From NCBI GenBank assembly GCA_030621805.1, contig JAUXGY010000149.1:1-5391 (forward strand): 5,391 nucleotides of DNA, read 5' to 3'. Each line of letters opens with the position of its first letter. Positions within the stretch are counted from its first letter, which is position 1. Shown one piece after another: positions 1 through 5,391 of the stretch. A program made the position numbers and the translations under genes. The DNA comes from Kiritimatiellales bacterium. Lineage in GTDB: Bacteria > Verrucomicrobiota > Kiritimatiellia > Kiritimatiellales > Pontiellaceae. A model generated the notes under the pieces. That model saw only the letters and a list, made by a program, of their open reading frames with translations. It was not told the DNA's origin and did not search any database.

Positions 1-9
1 TAACCGACA

Positions 10-18
10 GAGAAGAGA
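10..18 (+). promoter_or_regulatory. Weak purine-rich ribosome binding site for the first sulfatase gene
   Basis: The stretch GAGAAGAGA ends six bases before the ATG at 25 and is the only Shine-Dalgarno-like element in front of any of the three genes. It matches the anti-SD only partly (GAG/AAG cores), so it is a weak site. An in-frame TAA at positions 1-3 closes the reading frame upstream, and no other ATG lies between it and 25, which supports the start chosen. That TAA could also be the stop of a preceding gene, but the window does not show one. No promoter is recognisable in the 24 bases available. Confidence 0.4.
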
Positions 19-24
19 AATCAT

Positions 25-1512
25 ATGAAAACGCAACCCATCATGGCATTGCTGCTTGCCGTATTGCTTACCGGCCTTGCGCAGGGCGGCCAGAAACCCA
101 ACATCGTATTTATCTTTGCCGACGACATGGGCGTAGGGGATGTCTCTCACACGACCGGTAAGGCATCGACGCCACACATTGATCGGCTTGCCGCGCAGGG
201 CATGCGTTTTACCGATGCCCATACCTCGTCGTCGGTCTGCACGCCCTCCCGCTATTCGCTGCTGACCGGGCGCTACAACTGGCGCACCCGCCTTCAGAAG
301 AGCGTGTTTTTCAACCCGCATGATGCACCGCTGATCAAAGAAAACGAAGCTACGGTGGCATCATTACTCAAAGGAGCTGGCTACCACACCGCCTGCATCG
401 GCAAATGGCATCTGGGCATCGGCTGGCAGTTTAAAAAGGATCACCAGAAAACGGCCGGACAGGAGGGTCAGGGCTGGGACATCGACTATTCCCTGCCGGC
501 AGTAACCGCCACCGCGAACGGGTTCGATTATTTCTACGGCATCCAGGCATCGCTGGACATGGCCCCCTACGTTTATATCGAAAATGACCGCGCGGTCTCT
601 CCGGCCTCGGTGACCAAGGCGTTCCACCGTAAAGGAGCGGCCTCCGCAGATTTCGAAGCCGTCGATTGCCTGAAAACCTTCGCCGAAAAATCGGTGGCCT
701 ACATCGACCAACGGGCCAAGGAATCCAAGCCGTTTTTCCTCTATCTTCCGCTAACGTCGCCGCACACGCCCATCGTTCCCTCCGTGGATTGGCAGGGCAA
801 ATCGGACATCGGAAAATATGGCGATTTCCTAATGGAGACCGACTGGGTTGTCGGCGAAGTCCTCAGGGCGCTGGACAAGCATGGCTTGACGAAAAACACG
901 CTGGTCATTTTCTCGACGGACAACGGCTGCTCGCCGGCGGCTAACATCAAGAGCCTGACCCAGCAGGGCCACAAGCCCAATGGCGATTGGCGCGGTCACA
1001 AGGCGGATATTTTCGAAGGCGGCCACCGCGTGCCCTTCATTGTTTCATGGCCGGGCATCGTAAAGCCCGGATCGGTTACAGACCGACTGACCTGCACAAC
1101 CGACTTTATCGCCACGTGCGCTGACATTGTGGGAACGCCGCTGAAAAAGGATGCCGGTGTCGACAGCATCTCGTTTCTCCCGACCCTGAAAGATGCCGGG
1201 CAGGTTGAACGTTCGGCCATCGTGCACCATTCGATCAATGGCGCATTCGCCATCCGACAGGGTAATTGGAAGCTATGCTTCTGTCCCGGATCCGGTGGAT
1301 GGAGCGCCCCGCGCGGAAAGGCGACGGAGGGCATGCCTGCCGGACAGCTCTACAATCTCGAAACCGATCCGGGAGAAACAAAGAACCTTTGTGAAACCCA
1401 CCCCGAAAAGACCGAGGAACTGACCCGACTCATGCAACGTTATATTGAGCAGGGCAGAAGTACGGACGGCCCCGCACAGTCGAACGATGTGAAGGTAAAA
1501 TTCAGAAAATAG
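25..1512 (+). CDS. Secreted Cys-type sulfatase (family S1, arylsulfatase A-like)
   Basis: Predicted to hydrolyse sulfate esters, probably on a carbohydrate, outside the cytoplasm. The N-terminus is a typical signal peptide: a short start with Lys2, a hydrophobic core at about residues 7-18, and likely cleavage near residue 21. The S1 signature CTPSR lies at residues 72-76; Cys72 is the residue converted to formylglycine in this family. Other family landmarks are visible: the metal-binding DD pair at 33-34, GKWHLG at 126-131 (Lys127, His129), SPH with His247, the metal-binding DNG at 299-301, and RGHK...EGG at 323-333 with Lys326. The C-terminal LYNLETDPGE region (about residue 445) is the usual small subdomain. 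The length of 495 residues is normal and all catalytic positions are present, so it should be active after maturation. The NWRTRLQ segment after the signature marks a subtype different from the sulfatase domain of the next gene. The exact subfamily and substrate cannot be set by eye. The stop lies 11 bases before the next start, so an operon is likely. The maturation enzyme (FGE or anSME) is not encoded here. Confidence 0.95.
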   Translation: MKTQPIMALLLAVLLTGLAQGGQKPNIVFIFADDMGVGDVSHTTGKASTPHIDRLAAQGMRFTDAHTSSSVCTPSRYSLLTGRYNWRTRLQKSVFFNPHDAPLIKENEATVASLLKGAGYHTACIGKWHLGIGWQFKKDHQKTAGQEGQGWDIDYSLPAVTATANGFDYFYGIQASLDMAPYVYIENDRAVSPASVTKAFHRKGAASADFEAVDCLKTFAEKSVAYIDQRAKESKPFFLYLPLTSPHTPIVPSVDWQGKSDIGKYGDFLMETDWVVGEVLRALDKHGLTKNTLVIFSTDNGCSPAANIKSLTQQGHKPNGDWRGHKADIFEGGHRVPFIVSWPGIVKPGSVTDRLTCTTDFIATCADIVGTPLKKDAGVDSISFLPTLKDAGQVERSAIVHHSINGAFAIRQGNWKLCFCPGSGGWSAPRGKATEGMPAGQLYNLETDPGETKNLCETHPEKTEELTRLMQRYIEQGRSTDGPAQSNDVKVKFRK

Positions 1513-1523
1513 AAACCGAATCC
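1513..1523 (+). other. 11-base intergenic gap between genes 1 and 2
   Basis: The gap is A-rich and has no GGAG/GAGG-like Shine-Dalgarno sequence and no room for a terminator or promoter. The second gene is therefore probably co-transcribed with the first and either translated by re-initiation or through an SD-independent start. The ATG at 1524 is chosen because it directly precedes a usable signal peptide; the frame stays open a short way upstream inside gene 1 without a nearer ATG. Confidence 0.6.
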
Positions 1524-3950
1524 ATGCATAATAAAACAACCGCAGTCATTCGACCCACGCTCTGCCTGCTGGCCGCCAGCGGGCCTGCGCAGGCCGAACA
1601 ACGGCCCAATATTATTCTGATCATGGCGGATGACCTGGGTTATGCAGGCCTCTCCTGCTACGGCAATGCATATGGCATAAAAACGCCCCATCTGGACCAC
1701 ATGGCCGACAACGGGCTGAAGTTTACCGACTTCCATTCCAATGGGGCCGTCTGCAGTCCGACCCGCGCAGCACTAATGACAGGACGTTATCAGCAGCGTA
1801 CTGGAATCACGGGTGTTGTGACGGCGGCGGCCTGCCGCAACCAGGGGCTGGCACTTTCGGAAACCACATTGGCCGAGGTCCTGAAGCCTGGCGGTTACCG
1901 CACGGCTATTTTCGGGAAGTGGCATGTAGGCTACTCACCCAAATTTAATCCGGTCAAACAGGGGTTCGATGAGTTTGTGGGATTTGTCAGCGGAAACGTC
2001 GACTACCAATCGCACCTCGATCAGGTTCAAATGGAAGACTGGTGGAAACAGGATCAGCTCATCCCCGAAAAAGGATACCAAACCACCTTGATTGGAAACC
2101 ACGCAGTGGACTTTATCGACCGAAATGCTGAACAGCCCTTTTTTCTCTATTTGGCATTCGGCGCACCGCACTACCCGATCCAGGGTCCAAACGATCCTCC
2201 CGTGCGCGGGAAGGATGCGGTGCAGGTGAAAAATTTCGATGTCGAACGGGCGCACCGCGAAATGATCGAATCGATGGATATGGAAATCGGCCGCGTCAAA
2301 ATCAAGCTGGACGAACTGGGACTGACCAAAAACACACTGATTTTCTTCTGTTCCGATAACGGGCATGCACGAGGAGCCAAATGGTCAGCCGATCCTCGCC
2401 TGCGCGGCTCGAAGGGGACGGTCTTCGAAGGCGGCAACCGGGTGCCGGGCATTGCCTATTGGCCGGGATCGATTCACCCTGGCGTCACAGCGGAAACCGC
2501 CATGACCATGGATCTGCTACCCACCTGCGCGGCACTTTCCTCAGTTTCACTGCCGGACGGCATCACCTATGACGGAATCGATCTTTCCTCCCTGCTGCTG
2601 AAAGGGACGGCACTGCCGGAACGAAATCTCTTTTGGAGCGCTGGGGGCAACGGCTCCATGCGCAACGGTCCTTGGAAATATGTAAAGGCGGGCAAGACCG
2701 AAACCCTCTATAATCTCGAAGACGACCTGTCCGAAAGTGTCGATCTTTCCAAGGAGCATGCCGAGAGGTTCCGCAGAATGGCAGCACGATACGCGGAGTG
2801 GTTCCGCTCCGTCTCCACCGATCCGACCGGCCCCGAAATCGATCCCGACGCATCCCCCACACCCCCGCCCCGCACTGCCCGTGCGAAAAAGAAAATCATG
2901 GAAACCGAAAAGCTGGCGGACTATCCCATCGAACACGGGGTGGCTGGTGCCTTTGCCGGCGTTGCCGACAACCAGCTCATCGTTGCGGGCGGCTGCTATT
3001 TTCCCGAAGAAAAACCGTGGGATGATGGCCATAAATTCTGGGACAGCAAGATATGCGTGCTGGATCATCCGCACGGGGAATGGCGGAGTGCGGGAAGCCT
3101 GCCCGCTGCCCTGTCCTACGGCATGGCCCTTGGCGACGGGAAACAGCTTCTTTGTTTCGGGGGCGAGGAAAAGGGAGAAGTCTCGCGGGAGGTTTTTTCC
3201 CTGCAACCCATCGGCGGCAAGGTTGAATTCCGCCAACTACCACCCCTTCCGCACGCCATCAGCAAAGCCGGTATGGTCCGGTTCGATAACCGCGTTTACA
3301 TCCTCTGCGGCAAGACGGTTTCAGGCGCCTCTCGGCAAGTGTGGTCAGCCCCCCTCCCCTACACCGGCGACTGGCGGCGGGAAAGGGATCTTCCGGAATC
3401 AGGGCGCACCTCCTGCTCCGTTGTGGTGGCCGGAGGTAAAATCCTTTTGTTCGGCGGGCGATCCGGCAATGCGCTGCACGAATTCAAGGTCCACACCGAC
3501 GTCTGGGAATTTTCACCGGCAAGCAATACTTGGCGGCAGCTGCTTTCCGAAGGGGATGGCATTGCGGCCCAGGCCACCCCGATTGCAATGACCCCGGACG
3601 GCCCGATTCTGTTTGGGTCCGGCGGAAGCAAAGGGCTTTCGTTGCATCGGCGTATTGAAAATGCCCGAATGGCCAAGGAACTGGAAGCGAATGGCGATGC
3701 CGCCGGAGCGCAGGAGCTGATCGCCGCGAACAAGCTTTTAATGAAAAACGACAAGGGGCATTCCGGACGGATTGCCCGACTGAACCTCGAGAAACTTGAA
3801 TGGGAAAACCTTGGCAACCTGCCGGGCTACAATGGAGCGGTCTTGTGTGGCACCGCCGCATGGAACAACGGATGGGTCGTTGTCTCCGGCGAACTGCGTC
3901 CCGGAGTCAGGACACCCAAGGTGCTCTACATAACTCAACGAAAATTATGA
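1524..3950 (+). CDS. Two-domain secreted protein: Cys-type sulfatase fused to a NanM/mutarotase-like Kelch propeller
   Basis: The N-terminus (residues 1-24, ending AQA before Glu25) looks like a signal peptide with a basic n-region and a rather short hydrophobic core. Residues about 25-430 form an S1 sulfatase: DD at 36-37, signature CSPTR at 77-81 with Cys77 as the formylglycine precursor, GKWHVG at 131-136, APH with His216, DNG at 278-280, and Lys297 in the RGSK...EGGNRVP stretch. The GFDEFVGF and SGNVDYQSH segments (about residues 150-165) recall galactose/GalNAc-type sulfatases, but the subfamily is only a guess. A linker at about 433-458 is Pro-rich, with a basic end. Residues 459-808 form a complete six-motif Kelch-like propeller resembling cyclically-permuted mutarotase / N-acetylneuraminate epimerase (NanM, YjhT) proteins. 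The reading frame is continuous with no sign of a frameshift. Inference: desulfation and anomer or epimer conversion, or glycan binding, are coupled in one polypeptide. The gene ends with a 4-base overlap with the next gene. Confidence is high for both domains and low for the propeller's activity. Confidence 0.92.
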   Translation: MHNKTTAVIRPTLCLLAASGPAQAEQRPNIILIMADDLGYAGLSCYGNAYGIKTPHLDHMADNGLKFTDFHSNGAVCSPTRAALMTGRYQQRTGITGVVTAAACRNQGLALSETTLAEVLKPGGYRTAIFGKWHVGYSPKFNPVKQGFDEFVGFVSGNVDYQSHLDQVQMEDWWKQDQLIPEKGYQTTLIGNHAVDFIDRNAEQPFFLYLAFGAPHYPIQGPNDPPVRGKDAVQVKNFDVERAHREMIESMDMEIGRVKIKLDELGLTKNTLIFFCSDNGHARGAKWSADPRLRGSKGTVFEGGNRVPGIAYWPGSIHPGVTAETAMTMDLLPTCAALSSVSLPDGITYDGIDLSSLLLKGTALPERNLFWSAGGNGSMRNGPWKYVKAGKTETLYNLEDDLSESVDLSKEHAERFRRMAARYAEWFRSVSTDPTGPEIDPDASPTPPPRTARAKKKIMETEKLADYPIEHGVAGAFAGVADNQLIVAGGCYFPEEKPWDDGHKFWDSKICVLDHPHGEWRSAGSLPAALSYGMALGDGKQLLCFGGEEKGEVSREVFSLQPIGGKVEFRQLPPLPHAISKAGMVRFDNRVYILCGKTVSGASRQVWSAPLPYTGDWRRERDLPESGRTSCSVVVAGGKILLFGGRSGNALHEFKVHTDVWEFSPASNTWRQLLSEGDGIAAQATPIAMTPDGPILFGSGGSKGLSLHRRIENARMAKELEANGDAAGAQELIAANKLLMKNDKGHSGRIARLNLEKLEWENLGNLPGYNGAVLCGTAAWNNGWVVVSGELRPGVRTPKVLYITQRKL
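2898..3947 (+). other. Kelch-like propeller domain of gene 2 (NanM / cyclically-permuted mutarotase type)
   Basis: This is residues 459-808 of the fusion protein, about 350 residues, which is the size of a stand-alone family member. Six blade-like motifs can be seen: LIVAGG at 485-490, LLCFGG at 542-547, YILCGK at about 592-597, ILLFGG at 640-645, PILFGSGG at 694-701, and WVVVSGE at 784-790 followed by LRPGVRTP. The opening HGVAGAFAGV (471-480) and the closing SGE-x-RPGVRTP are, from memory, hallmarks of the mutarotase branch related to the sialic acid epimerase NanM. A helical, Ala/Glu/Lys-rich insert at about 704-745 sits between blades; a comparable insert occurs in that branch. Known members interconvert anomers or epimers of sialic acid or related sugars. 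Whether this one is catalytic is not shown. An alternative is a galactose-oxidase-like Kelch domain used for binding. Confidence 0.75.
3947..3950 (+). other. ATGA start/stop overlap joining genes 2 and 3
   Basis: The TGA stop of gene 2 (3948-3950) overlaps the ATG of gene 3 (3947-3949). No Shine-Dalgarno sequence is visible in the preceding 20 bases, which are A/T-rich and read as gene 2 codons. This arrangement is classic for translational coupling by terminating ribosomes and supports one polycistronic message. The start is also supported by the signal peptide that follows immediately. Confidence 0.85.
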
Positions 3951-5391
3951 AATACCCTGTTTTATCCATCGGCTTGCTTTGCGCTGGAAGCGCACTGGGT
4001 GCGGAGCTGTATGTCTCCACTAGGGGGAATGATTCAGGCGATGGGTCGAAAAAACAACCTTTCCAAACGTTGGAGGCCGCGCGCAACGCGGCACGCGAAC
4101 TGAAATCAACCACGAAGGGTGATATCCATATCCATATTCTTCCGGGGCGTTATGTTCTGAAAAAACCGTTCGTGGTGGGTCTGGAGGATGGGGGTGCCGA
4201 CGGCCGAAAAATCATCTATGAAGGTGCGGCTAGGCAGCCCCCGGTATTTGTTTCGGATATTCGGATCCGTGGATGGGAAAAGGTAGAGAAAGCTCTTCCG
4301 CACCAGTCGAAAAAGGCGCAGGGCAAGCTGTGGGTGGCCGATCTTCCAGACGGGCTGGGGAAAATCAATTCTCTCTACGATGGCGACGAAGCCCTGCCGG
4401 TTTCCGCCTTTTCGTTCGACTCGACGGAAGGCTTAATGGGCGACTCCCCGTGGAGGTCTGAGCTTCGGCAAAAACTCTACTATCCCGCTGGCGTTTTGCG
4501 TGCCTATGAAAACCTGGAGGACGTCGAAATCTCGATTTATCCGCGCCAGCGCTGGATGCACCACATCCTACGGCTGAAGGAGGTCCGCGAGTCCGAAAAT
4601 CTGGCGATCCCGACGCGCGGTGTCGAGAGCGGCCTGTGCCAGAGCCCGCAACGTGAAAACGCGGTGACGGTGCTCAACACGATCGACTATCTCGACGAGC
4701 CGGGCGAGTGGTGCGTGAACACCCAAACGCGCAGAATCTACTACTGGCCCAAAACCGGGCAGCCCTCAGGGAAGATCAACGCACCGGCCCTGACGGAATA
4801 CATCCGTGTCGAGGGACTGATCAATCTGGATTCGCTCACCGATGTGGCGGTGCGCAATGTGCATTTCCGCAATCTGGTGCTGACCAAGGGCGAACGCTGT
4901 TTTCAAGAAGATGCCGATGGCGCAACCCACTCCGAATGGGGGCTGTACGACAAGGCCAACGGGCTACTGCGCTTCCGCGGCGCGGAGGATTGCTCGGTCG
5001 ACAATGTCACAATCAGCAATAGCGGAGGCAACGGCATCCGGCTCGATCTGCATTGCCAGCGCGTGGTCGTGGCCAATTGCCGCATTTCAAATATCGGAAA
5101 AACCGGCATCATGGTGGCGGGCTATGGACCTGGCCTCAAGAACGTCAATCACCACAACCTGATCGTTAACTGCGAAATCCACGACGTGGGGCAGCACCAC
5201 CGCAACGGCAACGCCGTCATCCTGACGCAGACGCACGACTCGGTGATCCGCAACTGCAAGATCTACAACACGCCGATGAACGGCATTTCCATAACGGGCA
5301 TCCGCTACTGGACATTCCGCGATTCATCGGAATACAACGGCGTGCGCCATCAAGATCTACCTGAAACGTTGCGCCACCGTATCGTTGACCT
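3947..5391 (+). CDS. Secreted right-handed parallel beta-helix protein, GH141-like glycoside hydrolase candidate (3' end cut by window)
   Basis: The frame is open from the ATG at 3947 to the window edge: 481 complete codons and no stop. A signal peptide is visible: Lys2, hydrophobic residues 4-17, likely cleavage after residue 18 or 19. Cys12 lacks a good lipobox, so a lipoprotein is unlikely. Residues 21-33 (LYVSTRGNDSGDG), then QPFQTLEAA and LPGRYVL (65-71), form the N-terminal signature common to secreted beta-helix glycosidases of the GH141/GH120 kind. Beta-helix coils begin near residue 300. From 353 on, repeated N-x-x-I turns appear: NVTI 353, NCRI 377, NCEI 408 and NCKI 436, with stacked Asn and Cys. 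GYGPG (392-396) and NGISITGIR (445-453) match, from memory, patterns in GH141-like proteins. The known GH141 enzyme BT1002 is an alpha-L-fucosidase; other members are linked to xylan or fucoidan. Catalytic acids cannot be assigned by eye. A polysaccharide lyase or an uncharacterised beta-helix protein remains possible. The likely role is depolymerising or trimming the glycan desulfated by the two upstream enzymes. Confidence 0.88.
   Translation, partial: MKYPVLSIGLLCAGSALGAELYVSTRGNDSGDGSKKQPFQTLEAARNAARELKSTTKGDIHIHILPGRYVLKKPFVVGLEDGGADGRKIIYEGAARQPPVFVSDIRIRGWEKVEKALPHQSKKAQGKLWVADLPDGLGKINSLYDGDEALPVSAFSFDSTEGLMGDSPWRSELRQKLYYPAGVLRAYENLEDVEISIYPRQRWMHHILRLKEVRESENLAIPTRGVESGLCQSPQRENAVTVLNTIDYLDEPGEWCVNTQTRRIYYWPKTGQPSGKINAPALTEYIRVEGLINLDSLTDVAVRNVHFRNLVLTKGERCFQEDADGATHSEWGLYDKANGLLRFRGAEDCSVDNVTISNSGGNGIRLDLHCQRVVVANCRISNIGKTGIMVAGYGPGLKNVNHHNLIVNCEIHDVGQHHRNGNAVILTQTHDSVIRNCKIYNTPMNGISITGIRYWTFRDSSEYNGVRHQDLPETLRHRIVD

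Noticed and set aside
1051..1070. Perfect 6-base inverted repeat CCGGGC...GCCCGG with an 8-base loop
   Set aside because: It lies in the middle of gene 1, where it encodes the conserved WPG segment, and has no T-run after it. It is a coincidence of coding sequence, not a terminator.
1935..2366. Antisense open frame opposite the gene 2 sulfatase domain
   Set aside because: The sense strand encodes conserved sulfatase segments over the whole span; the antisense product shows no signal peptide or known motif.
2547..3236. Long antisense open frame (229 codons) opposite the gene 2 linker and propeller
   Set aside because: It lies wholly inside gene 2, has no recognisable domain, and its sense strand encodes clear sulfatase C-terminal and Kelch motifs. 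It is explained by GC-biased codons on the opposite strand.
2737..3591. Overlapping + strand open frame of 284 codons in another frame
   Set aside because: The product is a Pro/Arg/Ser-rich, low-complexity translation typical of an out-of-frame read; the real frame here carries the propeller motifs.
3947..4000. Possible lipoprotein signal in gene 3 (Cys12 within the hydrophobic core)
   Set aside because: The residue before Cys12 is Leu and the hydrophobic stretch continues past it, so the lipobox is poor; an SPase I site after residue 18 or 19 fits better.
4708..5022. Short + strand frames inside gene 3 (here, and at 4273-4461 and 4911-5162)
   Set aside because: They are out of frame with the continuous beta-helix reading frame from 3947 to the window end, which has a signal peptide and recognisable coils.
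5300..5391. Suspected frameshift or assembly break near the window end of gene 3
   Set aside because: The frame stays open with plausible composition to the last base and no change in codon character; the gene is simply cut by the window.

Overview
The window is one tightly packed, single-strand (+) gene block of about 57% GC by eye. It holds three secreted-type proteins that together look like part of a sulfated-polysaccharide utilisation locus. There is almost no non-coding DNA: 24 bases before the first start, 11 bases between genes 1 and 2, and a 4-base start/stop overlap between genes 2 and 3. No RNA gene, mobile element, repeat array, terminator or CRISPR was seen.

Layout. (1) 25-1512 encodes a 495-residue Cys-type sulfatase (family S1 / arylsulfatase A-like) with a signal peptide. 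(2) 1524-3950 encodes an 808-residue two-domain protein: an N-terminal Cys-type sulfatase of a clearly different subtype, a Pro-rich linker with a basic end, and a complete six-motif Kelch-like propeller resembling the NanM / cyclically-permuted mutarotase family. (3) 3947 to the window edge encodes the first 481 residues of a secreted right-handed parallel beta-helix protein. Its N-terminal signature and helix coils resemble GH141-type glycoside hydrolases; the gene is cut by the window end.

How they may work together (inference). Two sulfatases with different substrate pockets would remove sulfate esters at different positions. The beta-helix enzyme would cleave glycosidic bonds. The fused propeller could equilibrate anomers or epimers of the released sugar, or bind glycan. 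GH141 members with sulfatases are known from fucoidan-degrading Verrucomicrobiota, so a fucose- or galactose-containing sulfated glycan (fucoidan, carrageenan-like or mucin-like) is a reasonable guess, but the sequence does not fix the substrate.

Organism. Dense sulfatase genes, secreted enzymes, weak or absent Shine-Dalgarno sequences and moderately high GC suggest the Planctomycetes-Verrucomicrobia-Kiritimatiellota group, with Kiritimatiellota (Pontiella-like, sulfatase-rich) my best guess. Bacteroidota cannot be excluded. The most unusual item is the sulfatase-mutarotase fusion in gene 2.
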